This document shows positions 33,895 to 42,547 of a stretch of DNA of 64,000 bases, piece by piece. The stretch spans positions 7,626,001-7,690,000 of the forward strand of contig NZ_JACIBV010000001.1 in NCBI RefSeq assembly GCF_014195505.1, in the 5' to 3' direction. The number at the start of each line of letters is the position of its first letter. Within the stretch, counting starts at the first letter, position 1. Source of the stretch: Nonomuraea dietziae (GTDB taxonomy: Bacteria; Actinomycetota; Actinomycetes; Streptosporangiales; Streptosporangiaceae). The notes beneath the pieces were generated by a model. The model made no database searches, was not told where the DNA came from, and saw only the letters and a list, made by a program, of their open reading frames with translations. The translations under genes were made by a program, and so were the position numbers.

Positions 33895-34215
33895 GTGACT
33901 CTCGATCCCGAAGACTCCAAGATCATTACGCTGGCACGCGCGGCCAGGGCCCGTAACGGCGCGCGGGAGGGCGCGGCGGTGCGCGACGAGACGGGCCGCA
34001 CCTACTCCGCGACCAGCGTCGAGCTCTCCTCGCTGCGCCTGTCCGCCGTGCAGGTGGCGGTGGCCATGGCGGTCTCCAGCGGCGCGCAGTCGCTCGAGGC
34101 GGCGGCGCTGGTCACCGAGGGCGAGCACGCGGGCGAGGCCGACGAGGCGGTGGTGCGCGAACTGGGCGCCAAGGCGCTGTTCGTGGCGGGTCCTGACGGC
34201 ACCCTGAGGGGCTGA
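33895..34215 (+). CDS. Cytidine deaminase-like protein lacking zinc ligands
   Basis: 106 aa, GTG start. Its position (CBS gene then era) and ARARNGAREGAAVRDETGRTY match the small cytidine deaminase-like proteins of actinomycetes. The catalytic motif (C/H)AE is replaced by SAV in LRLSAVQVAVAMA, and the PCxxC motif is missing, so it cannot be an active zinc deaminase by the known mechanism. It may be a structural or regulatory relic retained in the operon. The product is cytosolic. Confidence 0.75.
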   Translation: MTLDPEDSKIITLARAARARNGAREGAAVRDETGRTYSATSVELSSLRLSAVQVAVAMAVSSGAQSLEAAALVTEGEHAGEADEAVVRELGAKALFVAGPDGTLRG

Positions 34216-34216
34216 C

Positions 34217-34699
34217 GTGCCCATGTCGCCGTTCCTGGCCGACCTGCGCAGCCGGGTCGGCAACGCGCTGCTGATGCTCCCGGCGGCCACCGGCTGCGTC
34301 TTCGACGACGAGGGCAGGCTGCTGGTGGCCCGCCACGCGGGGGAGAAGGGGCTGTGGGCGCCGCCAGGCGGCGGCATCGACCCCGACGAGCGTCCCGAGC
34401 ACACGGTGGTGCGTGAGCTGCACGAGGAGCTCGGCGTCGACATCGAGGTACGCGGCCTGATCGGGGTCTTCGGCGGCCCGGAGTTCCGCACCACCTACCC
34501 CAACGGCCACCAGGTCGCCTACGTCAACGCCGTCTACGGCTGCGCGCTGGCCGGCGGGGTGCTCACCCCCGACGGCGAGGAGATCACCGACGCCCGTTTC
34601 GCCACCGAGGAGGAGCTGGCCGGCCTGCCGATGCCGGCCTGGAGTCCCCGCGTTCTGCCACAGGCGTTCGCCTGGTGGCGAGAGCGCTGGTCGGCATAG
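34217..34699 (+). CDS. NUDIX hydrolase
   Basis: 160 aa, GTG start two bases after the preceding stop; an ATG at 34223 is equally possible. The Nudix box GGGIDPDERPEHTVVRELHE followed by ELGV is complete (GX5EX7REUXEEXGU). It hydrolyses a nucleoside diphosphate derivative; the substrate is unknown. It lies between the deaminase-like gene and era and is likely in the same transcription unit. Confidence 0.9.
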   Translation: MPMSPFLADLRSRVGNALLMLPAATGCVFDDEGRLLVARHAGEKGLWAPPGGGIDPDERPEHTVVRELHEELGVDIEVRGLIGVFGGPEFRTTYPNGHQVAYVNAVYGCALAGGVLTPDGEEITDARFATEEELAGLPMPAWSPRVLPQAFAWWRERWSA

Positions 34700-34713
34700 G
34701 CGAGAATTCTAAG

Positions 34714-35616
34714 GTGACCAGTAACCATCGCGCCGGATTCGCCTGCTTCGTCGGCCGCCCCAACGTCGGCAAGTCCACGCTGATGAACGCCCTGGTCGGC
34801 ACCAAAGTGGCGATCACCTCCTCCAAGCCGCAGACCACCAGGCGCGTCATCAGGGGCATCGTGCACCGCCCCGACGCGCAGCTGATCATCGTCGACACCC
34901 CTGGCCTGCACCGGCCCCGCACGCTGCTGGGCGAGCGGCTCGACAGCCTGGTGCTGTCCACGCTGACCGAGGTCGACGTCATCGGGTTCTGCGTCCCCGC
35001 CAACGAGAAGATCGGCAAGGGTGACCGCTTCATCGCCGACAAGCTCGGCGCGGTGAAGAAGACGCCCGTCGTGGCGGTGGTCACCAAGTGCGACCTGGCC
35101 TCCAAGGAGCAGATCGCCGAGCAGTTGCTCGCACTCTCGCAGCTGGCCGAGTTCGCCCACATCGTGCCCGTCTCCTCCGAGTCGGGCGACAACCTCGGCC
35201 CGCTGGCCGACGTGCTGATCTCGGAGCTGCCCGAGTCGCCGCCGCTCTACGAGGGCGGTCAGCTGACCGACGAGCCCGAACAGGTGCTGGTGGGCGAGCT
35301 GATCAGGGAGGCGGCGCTCGAAGGGGTGCGCGACGAGCTGCCCCACTCGATCGCGGTGGTGGTCGACGAGATGCTGCCCCGCGAGGGGCGCGACGACCTG
35401 CTCGACATCTACGCGCACATGTTCGTCGAGCGTCCCTCGCAGAAGGCGATCGTCATCGGGCACAAGGGCGAGCGGCTGCGCGACGTGGGCACCAGGGCCC
35501 GCAAGCAGATCGAGGCGCTGCTCGGCACCCGCGTCTACCTCGACCTGCGCATCAGCGTGGCCAAGGACTGGCAGCGCGACCCGAAGCAGCTGCGCAGGCT
35601 GGGCTTCTACGACTGA
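34714..35616 (+). CDS. era: GTPase Era
   Basis: 300 aa, GTG start with no good ribosome site. G1 is GRPNVGKSTL at residues 14-23, G3 DTPGLHRP, G4 TKCD. The C-terminal KH domain contains VIGHKGERLRDVGTRARKQI. Era binds the 3' end of 16S rRNA in small-subunit assembly, in the same pathway as YbeY and RsmE. It ends the conserved core region. The following 177 bases contain small hairpins but no strong terminator. Confidence 0.95.
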   Translation: MTSNHRAGFACFVGRPNVGKSTLMNALVGTKVAITSSKPQTTRRVIRGIVHRPDAQLIIVDTPGLHRPRTLLGERLDSLVLSTLTEVDVIGFCVPANEKIGKGDRFIADKLGAVKKTPVVAVVTKCDLASKEQIAEQLLALSQLAEFAHIVPVSSESGDNLGPLADVLISELPESPPLYEGGQLTDEPEQVLVGELIREAALEGVRDELPHSIAVVVDEMLPREGRDDLLDIYAHMFVERPSQKAIVIGHKGERLRDVGTRARKQIEALLGTRVYLDLRISVAKDWQRDPKQLRRLGFYD

Positions 35617-35793
35617 GTTCCCTCTCCTGCCCGTACGGCAGGCGCGGCCGGCGCCTCCGCCCGGCGCGGCGTGCCGTCCGTCGCGGGTGCCCGCCCCAGC
35701 AGGACTCCGGTGGCCGTCGCCACCGCGCGTCGTCGGCCGCCTGGGTGGCGAACCCCCGCCGGAGGGCGCTGCCGTGTCCTCGCGACCCACATG

Positions 35794-36543
35794 TCACGCG
35801 CCGCATCCTGGCGGCGGGTCCTCGTGGCAGGCGGCCGGCTCTCTGCCCGTGACGTAGTGATGCAGGCTGGAGGCCCCCTCCAGCATGGCCGTCGAGCGCC
35901 AGGTCAGCTCCGCCTGCCGTCGCGCGATGGCGGCGCGAAGCGCCTCGCTGCTGCCCGTCCTGCGCAGGCCGTCGAGGATGGGCCGGATCTGGCTCATGGG
36001 ATAGCGGCCCTGCCGCAGCATGTTGATCATTCGTGCGTCGCGGACGTCGGCCGAGCTGAAGGTGCGATATCCGGTGCCGGGCGCGCGCCGAGGCGTCAGC
36101 AGCCCCGCTGACTCCCACACCCTCAACGCCGAGGTGCGCACCCCGAGGTGGGCGGCCACCTCCCCGATGCGCATGCCTGACGACCGCGCCACGGAGCCGT
36201 CGACATCCTGCTGAGCCACCGCTTCGAGCGCTTCGCCGGCCGCGCGCAGGGAGAGCCGTTCGTCATGGAGCGCGGCATGAGCGGCATCCACCAGGCTGAG
36301 CGCGAGGCCCACGTCCCCCGCGTGGACGGCCTGCATGACGGAGCGCGCGGCCTCCCACCCGTATCCCCTCGAGAGGACGCGGTAGGTGAACAGCGCGCGG
36401 CGGTGCGCGCCGTCGAACCTGCGATAGCCGGCAGGTGTGCGCGGCGCGGGAGGCAGGATGCCGCAGTCGGCGTAGTTGCGGATCTGCTGGGTGGAGATGC
36501 CCGCCATACGGGCCAGGTCGACGGGGCGAAGCGCGCGGTCCAC
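35794..36543 (-). CDS. MerR-type regulator with two HTH domains
   Basis: 249 aa, GTG start with AAGGGAG about 8 bases upstream. Residues about 5-75 form a first MerR DNA-binding module (LARMAGISTQQIRNYADCGI, then AGYRRFDGAHRRALF). Residues about 120-190 form a second (MRIGEVAAHLGVRTSALRVW, GLLTPRRAPGTGYRTF). Having two MerR heads in one chain is unusual. No metal-binding or drug-binding tail is visible. It is divergent from a UvrA-like gene, and a 7-bp inverted repeat lies in the shared region. It probably regulates that gene in response to a drug. Confidence 0.85.
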   Translation of the reverse strand: MDRALRPVDLARMAGISTQQIRNYADCGILPPAPRTPAGYRRFDGAHRRALFTYRVLSRGYGWEAARSVMQAVHAGDVGLALSLVDAAHAALHDERLSLRAAGEALEAVAQQDVDGSVARSSGMRIGEVAAHLGVRTSALRVWESAGLLTPRRAPGTGYRTFSSADVRDARMINMLRQGRYPMSQIRPILDGLRRTGSSEALRAAIARRQAELTWRSTAMLEGASSLHHYVTGREPAACHEDPPPGCGA

Positions 36544-36578
36544 GCACGTGCTCCCTTCTCCGGCGGGTTCATGGCCTA

Positions 36579-36665
36579 GTTGAAGGTTAGCGCTCTCCTC
36601 CGCAGGAGACTGCCGTCGTCCTTGGCGCAAAGTCTCAACAGAACGCTTCAATGAGAAAATTGAAG
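36579..36665. promoter_or_regulatory. Operator region of the MerR/UvrA-like pair
   Basis: CTTCAAT-GAGAAA-ATTGAAG at 36646-36665 is a perfect 7-bp inverted repeat with a six-base spacer; the half-site TTGAAGG recurs at 36580 near the merR start. It is the likely binding site for the two-headed MerR protein. The spacing of the two elements (about 70 bp) might suit its two DNA-binding heads. Confidence 0.5.
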
Positions 36666-36778
36666 GTGTGGATGACGGCAACAGACCTGGCGCATCCGTG
36701 CGCCAGATGTCACGAGGAGAAGAGAGTCATCGGGCGGTAGAGCCTGTCACCGCCCAACACACTCAGGGAAAGGGATCC

Positions 36779-39073
36779 GTGGTCTCCATCGACCAGACCA
36801 GCGAAGTCCTGCATCGCGCCGCCGACGGCCACGACGTGATCGAGGTGCGAGGCGCGAGGGAGAACAATCTGACAGGGGTCTCCCTCGACATCCCCAAGCG
36901 GCGGCTCACCGTCTTCACGGGGGTGTCGGGTTCGGGCAAGTCCTCACTCGTCTTCGACACGATCGCCGCCGAGTCACGGCGGCTCATCAACGAGACCTAC
37001 ACGGCGTTCATCCAGGGCTTCATGCCGAGCCTCAGCCGTCCCGACGTCGACGCGCTGCGCAACCTGAGCGCGGCGATCATCGTCGACCAGGAGCGGATGG
37101 GCGTCAACGCGCGCTCCACCGTGGGCACCGCCACCGACGCCCACACCATGCTGCGGATCATGTTCAGCCGGATCGGCAGCCCCTACGTCGGCCCGCCCTT
37201 CGCCTTCAGCTTCAACAGGGCGGAGGGCATGTGCCCCGAGTGCGAGGGGCTCGGCAAGGTCTCCGACATCGACGTCGACCAGCTGGTCGACAGGGAGCTC
37301 TCGCTGAACGACGGGGCGATCAAGGTGCCGGGGTTCGCGGTCGACACCTGGTACTGGCAGCTGATGGCGCACTCGGGCCTGTTCGATCCCGCCGTGAAGC
37401 TGAAGGACTACACCGCCGAGCAGTGGGAGGACTTCCTCCACAAGCCCGCCACCAAGATCAAGGTCGGTTCGAACAACCTCACCTACGAGGGGCTCGTCAC
37501 CAAGGTCAGGCGGCTCTACCTCGCCAAGGACCGCGAGTCGATGCAGGCGCAGGCCCGGGCGTTCGCCGACCGGGCGGTCATGCTCACCGGCTGCCCCTCC
37601 TGCGGCGGCTCCAGGCTCAACGAGGCCGCCAGATCCTGCCTGATCGGCGGCCTCAGCATCACGCAGTGCTCCGCCATGCAGATCAACGATCTGGCCGCGT
37701 TCGTCAAGGGCATCGACAACCCGTCCGTCGGGCCGATGCTGGAGACGTTGGGCGACACCCTCGACTCCCTTGTCGAGATCGGACTCGGCTACCTGAGCCT
37801 GGACAGGGAGTCCTCCACGCTGTCGGGCGGCGAGGCCCAGCGGGTGAGGATGGTCAGGCACCTCGGCTCCAGCCTGACCGACGTCACCTACGTCTTCGAC
37901 GAGCCCACCGCGGGGCTGCACCCGCACGACATCCAGCGGATGAACGACCTGCTGCTGCGCCTGCGCGACAAGGGCAACACCGTGCTCGTCGTCGAGCACA
38001 AGCCGGAGACGATCTCGATCGCCGACCATGTGGTCGACCTCGGCCCAGGAGCCGGTACGGCAGGCGGCAGCATCTGCTACAGCGGCGACCTCGACGGCCT
38101 GCGCGCCTCGGACACGCTGACGGGCCGCTACCTCGACCACCGCGTGACGCTGCGCGACAAGGTGCGCAAGCCCAGCGGGTACCTGCCGATCACCGGCGCT
38201 ACCCTGCACAACCTGCGGAACGTGAGCGTCGACATCCCCCTCGGCGTGCTCACCGTCGTCACGGGTGTGGCGGGTTCGGGAAAGAGCTCCCTGATCCACG
38301 GCTACGTCGCGGGCAGGGAAGGCGTGGTCGTCGCCGACCAGTCGGCGATCCGCGGCTCCCGCCGGAGCAACCCCGCCACCTACACCGGCGTGCTCGACCC
38401 GATCCGCGCGGCGTTCGCCAAGGCGAACGGCGTGAAGCCGGGCCTGTTCAGCGCCAACTCCGAGGGCGCGTGCCCGACCTGCAAGGGCATCGGCCTTATC
38501 TACACCGACCTCGCCATGATGGCCGAGGTGGCGTCGGTGTGCGAGAAGTGCGAGGGCAAGCGGTTCACGCCCGAGGTGCTGACGTACCTGCTGCGCGGGA
38601 AGAACATCAGCGAGGTGCTCGGCATGCCGGTGGCCGAGGCGCGCGAGTTCTTCCCCAGCGGTCAGGCCAGGACGATCCTCGACAGGCTCGCGGCGGTCGG
38701 GCTCGGCTACCTGTCCCTCGGCCAGCCGCTCACCACGCTCTCGGGCGGCGAGCGGCAACGGCTCAAGCTCGCCATCCACATGGCGAGGAACGGCACGACC
38801 TACGTCCTGGACGAGCCGACCACCGGGCTGCACCTGGCCGACGTCGACCAGCTGCTGGCCCTGCTCGACCGCCTGGTCGACGACGGCAACACGGTCATCG
38901 TCATCGAGCACCACCAGGCCGTGATGGCCCACGCCGACTGGATCATCGACCTCGGGCCGGGAGCGGGACACGACGGTGGCCAGGTGGTCTTCTCGGGCTC
39001 GCCCGAGGAGCTCGTCGAGAGCGGCGACTCCCTGACCGCCAGGCATCTGCGCGCCTACGTCGGCAGGGCGTAG
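36779..39073 (+). CDS. UvrA-like ABC protein, drug-resistance type
   Basis: 764 aa from a GTG with AAAGGGAT in front, which is shorter than UvrA (about 950). Two ABC cassettes: Walker A GVSGSGKSS near 50 and GVAGSGKSS near 497; signatures LSGGEAQRV and LSGGERQRL; Walker B VTYVFDEPTAGLHP and TTYVLDEPTTGLHL. Zinc-finger cysteines are present (CPECEGLG, CPSCGG, CPTCKGIG, CEKCEGKRF). It resembles the DrrC/UvrA2 group that confers resistance to DNA-intercalating antibiotics rather than the repair UvrA. The adjacent double-HTH regulator supports a drug-induced role. Confidence 0.85.
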   Translation: MVSIDQTSEVLHRAADGHDVIEVRGARENNLTGVSLDIPKRRLTVFTGVSGSGKSSLVFDTIAAESRRLINETYTAFIQGFMPSLSRPDVDALRNLSAAIIVDQERMGVNARSTVGTATDAHTMLRIMFSRIGSPYVGPPFAFSFNRAEGMCPECEGLGKVSDIDVDQLVDRELSLNDGAIKVPGFAVDTWYWQLMAHSGLFDPAVKLKDYTAEQWEDFLHKPATKIKVGSNNLTYEGLVTKVRRLYLAKDRESMQAQARAFADRAVMLTGCPSCGGSRLNEAARSCLIGGLSITQCSAMQINDLAAFVKGIDNPSVGPMLETLGDTLDSLVEIGLGYLSLDRESSTLSGGEAQRVRMVRHLGSSLTDVTYVFDEPTAGLHPHDIQRMNDLLLRLRDKGNTVLVVEHKPETISIADHVVDLGPGAGTAGGSICYSGDLDGLRASDTLTGRYLDHRVTLRDKVRKPSGYLPITGATLHNLRNVSVDIPLGVLTVVTGVAGSGKSSLIHGYVAGREGVVVADQSAIRGSRRSNPATYTGVLDPIRAAFAKANGVKPGLFSANSEGACPTCKGIGLIYTDLAMMAEVASVCEKCEGKRFTPEVLTYLLRGKNISEVLGMPVAEAREFFPSGQARTILDRLAAVGLGYLSLGQPLTTLSGGERQRLKLAIHMARNGTTYVLDEPTTGLHLADVDQLLALLDRLVDDGNTVIVIEHHQAVMAHADWIIDLGPGAGHDGGQVVFSGSPEELVESGDSLTARHLRAYVGRA

Positions 39074-39205
39074 GGCTCCGGCCGTCTCCTGCCCCCGCTG
39101 ACGGCGCGTGTCACGGCGGCGCGCCGGAGTCGTGCTGGAGCGGCGTGATGGACGGGCGGTCGGCGGTGACCGCGGTGGCCTCTCGCCGGCTTGCCGTACG
39201 GGATC

Positions 39206-39679
39206 TCAGGACTCGGGCGAGCCGGCGCGAGGAGGGCGGGGGAGGCACAGGAGGGCGAGCACGGTCACCGCGAGCGCGGCGGCGAGGGCGGCGAACCAGC
39301 CGGCGCGCAGGCCAGGCTCGATCGACAGCATGCCGAGATCGACCGACACCCTGTCGGCGATGCCGCGAGGGTCAGCGACGTAGACCACCAGCAGCACGCA
39401 CGCCGCCGCGCCCGGCAGGGCGGCGAGCGCGGTCAGCAGGCGGCCGCGCAGCGCTCCTGCCGCGCCGAGCGCGGCGGCGGCCAGCCCCGCGACGAGCGTG
39501 TAGACCCCGAACGGGTCGTCGACGCCGCGGACGTCCTGGCTGAGGCCCGCGCCCAGCAGGTCGAGCCTGGCGTCGACGCCGGCCCACGGCAGCAGCGCGG
39601 TGAAGGACAGCAGCAGTCCCGCGAGGACGACGGCGACGGCGAGGCCCCTCCGGCTGGGGCGAGGATGGGTGTCGGCCAC
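39206..39679 (-). CDS. Small integral membrane protein
   Basis: 157 aa, GTG start. Four hydrophobic segments and a conserved-looking WAGVD after the first one, which recalls the Trp-operon-associated membrane proteins of actinomycetes. The N- and C-termini are polar, arginine- and proline-rich. The function is unknown. It is transcribed toward the UvrA-like gene and follows the MFS gene's terminator by about 70 bases, so it has its own promoter. Confidence 0.65.
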   Translation of the reverse strand: MADTHPRPSRRGLAVAVVLAGLLLSFTALLPWAGVDARLDLLGAGLSQDVRGVDDPFGVYTLVAGLAAAALGAAGALRGRLLTALAALPGAAACVLLVVYVADPRGIADRVSVDLGMLSIEPGLRAGWFAALAAALAVTVLALLCLPRPPRAGSPES

Positions 39680-39748
39680 GCCCTCACGATACGCCCGCCT
39701 CTCGCGAGATCCCGATCACCATCTCGCGGCGGCGGTCTCCGCACAGCA

Positions 39749-39790
39749 GACCTCCCGCTCGCGGTGATCGGTCAGTGCGAGCGGGAGGTC
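39749..39790. terminator. Terminator hairpin after the MFS gene
   Basis: GACCTCCCGCTCGC and GCGAGCGGGAGGTC form a 14-bp perfect stem with a 14-base loop, 11 bases beyond the MFS stop on the minus strand. Confidence 0.8.
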
Positions 39791-39801
39791 GTGAAGAGTG
39801 G

Positions 39802-41013
39802 TCAGACGGCTTCGGCCGGGACGGTGGCCGGTGCGCTGACGGGGCGGTGCGCCTGCCTGCGCTCCAGCAGGCCGGAGATCACGGCCAGCACGAACGCGGA
39901 GCCCGCCAGCAGCGCGCCCACCCAGTTCGGGGCGGTGATGCCGAGTCCGGCCGAGATGACGACCCCGCCGAGCCACGCGGCCAGCGCGTTGCCGAGGTTG
40001 AAGGCGCCCACGTTGACGGCCGAGGCGAGCGTCGGCGCGCCCGAGGCCAGGTCGAGCACCCTCTTCTGCAGCGGCGGGACGGTCGCGAAGCCGAGGGTGC
40101 CGATCAGCAGGACGGCCACGGCCGAGGCGAGCTGCGAGTAGGCGGCGAAGGTGAACAGGCCGAGCACCACGGCCAGCGCCGCCAGCGAGACGTACAGCAG
40201 GGGCATCAGCGCGCGGTCCGCGAGCCGTCCGCCGACGAGGTTGCCGATCACCATGCCGACGCCGAGCAGGACGAGCATCCACGTGAGGCCGGCCTCCCCG
40301 AACCCCGCGGCCTCGGTCATCATCGGCGCGATGTAGGTGATGGCGGCGAAGACGCCGCCGAAGCCGAGCACGGTCATGGCCATGGCGAGCAGGACCTGGA
40401 CGTTGCCGAGGGCGGCCACCTCGCGGCGGACGAGTCCTGCCCTCGCCGCGTTCAGGTCGCGGGAGCCCTGGTCGGCGGGGACGAGCAGCGCGACGCCGAT
40501 CACCGCGACCACGCCGAGCGCGGCGACGACGGCGAAGGTGAGGCGCCATCCGGCCTGCTGGCCGAGCGCGGTGCCGAGCGGCACGCCGACGAGGTTGGCC
40601 ACGGTGAGCCCGGTGAACATCAGCGCGATCGCGCTGGCCCGCTTGTGCGGTGCGACCAGGTTGGCCGCCACGACCGAGCCGATGCCGAAGAAGGCGCCGT
40701 GGGCCAGTGAGGCCACGACGCGGCCGCCGAGCATGACGCCGAAGGCGGGGGCGACGGCCGAGAGCAGGTTGCCCACGACGAAGATGCCCATCAGCGCCAT
40801 CAGCATGTGCTTGCGGGAGACGCGGGTGCCGAGGATGGTCATGAAGGGAGCGCCGACGAGGACGCCCACGGCGTATCCGGTGACCAGGTACCCGGCCGTC
40901 GGGATGGAGACGCCGAACTCCGCGGCGACCTGGGGCAGCAGCCCCATGATGACGAATTCGGTCGTCCCGATCCCGAAAGCGCCGATGGCCAGGGCCAGAA
41001 GTGCGATGGGCAT
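39802..41013 (-). CDS. MFS transporter, DHA1/AraJ-like drug exporter
   Basis: 403 aa with 12 membrane helices. The start (IGAFGIGTTEFVIMGLLPQV) is a hallmark of the AraJ/Cmx-type DHA1 exporters, and motif A is present as GTRVSRKHML. It should export a drug or sugar-like compound by proton antiport. The gene is divergent from a MarR regulator that probably represses it; an inverted repeat lies between them. A 14-bp hairpin ends the transcript. Confidence 0.92.
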   Translation of the reverse strand: MPIALLALAIGAFGIGTTEFVIMGLLPQVAAEFGVSIPTAGYLVTGYAVGVLVGAPFMTILGTRVSRKHMLMALMGIFVVGNLLSAVAPAFGVMLGGRVVASLAHGAFFGIGSVVAANLVAPHKRASAIALMFTGLTVANLVGVPLGTALGQQAGWRLTFAVVAALGVVAVIGVALLVPADQGSRDLNAARAGLVRREVAALGNVQVLLAMAMTVLGFGGVFAAITYIAPMMTEAAGFGEAGLTWMLVLLGVGMVIGNLVGGRLADRALMPLLYVSLAALAVVLGLFTFAAYSQLASAVAVLLIGTLGFATVPPLQKRVLDLASGAPTLASAVNVGAFNLGNALAAWLGGVVISAGLGITAPNWVGALLAGSAFVLAVISGLLERRQAHRPVSAPATVPAEAV

Positions 41014-41073
41014 GTCAGATCCCCCGAGTAGAAGAGTGGAACGCGCTCACAATAATTGCAGGCGCGGGCTAAA

Positions 41074-41092
41074 TGCAAACGCATGTTTTTGC
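41074..41092. promoter_or_regulatory. MarR operator candidate
   Basis: TGCAAACGCATGTTTTTGC is an imperfect inverted repeat in an AT-rich patch between the divergent MFS and MarR genes, 23 bp before the MarR ATG. Size and place fit a MarR-family binding site. Confidence 0.5.
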
Positions 41093-41114
41093 GCGATGGA
41101 GGTACCCTGGAGGC

Positions 41115-41576
41115 ATGTCGAACCTTCTCGCCCAGAGCTGGTGCACGCTGTCGGCGCTCCACAACCGGATCGACGGCCACGTCGAGCGCGCGCTGCAGGC
41201 GGCCCACGAGCTCAGCGTCCGCGAGTTCTCGGCGATGCTGCTGCTCAGCGGGCAGCACTCGGGCGAGGGCGGGCACCTGAGGATGAACCAGCTCGCCGAC
41301 GCGCTGGGGCTCAGCCAGAGCGCGACGACCAGGCTGGTGACGCGGCTGGAGGACAGAGGACTGCTGTCGAGGTACCTGTGCGCCACCGACCGGCGGGGCA
41401 TCTACACCGAGGTCACGGCCGCGGGGCGGGAACTGCTCGACCAGGCGCGCCCGACCAACGACGCGGCCCTGAAGGAGGCGCTGGACGAGGCGGAGCAGCA
41501 CCCCGAGCTGGTCCCGCTGGTGGCGGCGGTCCGTGCCCTCGACTCCACCTGGCCCCAGGTCCCCACTCCGGCGTAG
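41115..41576 (+). CDS. MarR-family transcriptional regulator
   Basis: 153 aa. The winged helix is visible as MNQLADALGLSQSATTRLVTRLEDRGLLSRYL, then CATDRRGIYTEVTAAG. It is divergent from the MFS exporter by 101 bp and probably represses it. GGAGG stands close to the ATG; an upstream ATG at 41073 lies within the operator candidate and is unlikely. It ends 59 bp before the convergent ureD. Confidence 0.88.
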   Translation: MSNLLAQSWCTLSALHNRIDGHVERALQAAHELSVREFSAMLLLSGQHSGEGGHLRMNQLADALGLSQSATTRLVTRLEDRGLLSRYLCATDRRGIYTEVTAAGRELLDQARPTNDAALKEALDEAEQHPELVPLVAAVRALDSTWPQVPTPA

Positions 41577-41635
41577 CTCTCGCGCCCGCGCCAGGCCGCA
41601 TCAACCTCTCGCTGGTCGGCCGGGGTCCGGGCCGG

Positions 41636-42547
41636 TCACCAGGCGATCTGGGCCTCGCCCAGGCCGAGGCGACGGCGCAGCTCGACGGCGTCGGCGGCGA
41701 GGGCGGAGACGAGCACGCCGGGCCCCGCCAGCGGCAACACGGCCACACCCTCCGCGACGACACCGCCTCCGCGAACACCCGTCGCGCCCTGGCCTGGCGC
41801 GTTCGCGCCGATCGGGCCCTCCGCGGCCGAAGCGCCGGCCTGCCCGGCGGTGAGCCCAGGGGAACCGCTCTTCGGGGTGGCCGGGTGCGGGGGCGCGGCC
41901 AGGAGCGTGGTGCCGACGCAGCGGGCTGAGCCGTAGATCGCGGACGAGCCGTCGAGCGAGGGGTCGCCGACGGTGAGTTCCTGGCGAAGCAGCGGACGCC
42001 CCTCCACCATGGCGTCGAACCCCGCGACGCAGCGGCCGGGCGCCTCGCCGTACCGGCCGAAGATGATCTCCTCACGCCAGCGCGCCCGCGCGCCCTCGGC
42101 CAGGGTGAGCCGTACCACCATGCGGTGCGCGCAACCGGCGGCCAGCACGGTCGGCTCGGGCGCGAACGACAGGACGGCGCCCTCTCCGACCCTCGCGGTG
42201 ATCACCGAGAGCGACTCGCCGTCGCCGGGCAGCACCAGCGTGCTCGCGATCGAGCCGATCTCGAGCCGGGTTCCCGGCGCGACGTCCAGATCGAGAGAGA
42301 GGTGGTCGCCGCCGAGGGGGCCCGCGGCCGTGGAGACCAGATGGACGGTGTGCGGGCCCGTCTGGCGCAGCGTGAGCGGCGGGTCGGAGCGCAGCAGGGG
42401 CAGGATGGTCCGTCCACCTGACAACGCGGTGGACACGGCCGCGCTCGCCCGCATCCTGCGCCGCCCCGCCACCTCACCCGCCCCCGGGGTGCGGTGGGAC
42501 AGGGCGACCGGCGCTGGATACCTCCGGGGTGGTAGGGGGAGGGACAT
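41636..42547 (-). CDS. ureD: Urease accessory protein UreD
   Basis: 303 aa. The ATG overlaps the ureG stop by one base (TGATG). Family signatures include TAAGPLGGDHLSLDLDV and FGRYGEAPGRC. UreD forms the UreDFG complex on apo-urease and channels nickel. An Ala/Gly/Pro-rich stretch of about 45 residues near positions 220-265 is not expected in UreD and looks like a low-complexity expansion. It is the last gene of the ureABCFGD operon. Confidence 0.92.
   Translation of the reverse strand: MSLPLPPRRYPAPVALSHRTPGAGEVAGRRRMRASAAVSTALSGGRTILPLLRSDPPLTLRQTGPHTVHLVSTAAGPLGGDHLSLDLDVAPGTRLEIGSIASTLVLPGDGESLSVITARVGEGAVLSFAPEPTVLAAGCAHRMVVRLTLAEGARARWREEIIFGRYGEAPGRCVAGFDAMVEGRPLLRQELTVGDPSLDGSSAIYGSARCVGTTLLAAPPHPATPKSGSPGLTAGQAGASAAEGPIGANAPGQGATGVRGGGVVAEGVAVLPLAGPGVLVSALAADAVELRRRLGLGEAQIAW

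Noticed and set aside
36974..39046. Long minus-strand frame opposite the UvrA-like gene
   Set aside because: It mirrors codon structure of the real gene and has no recognisable protein features.
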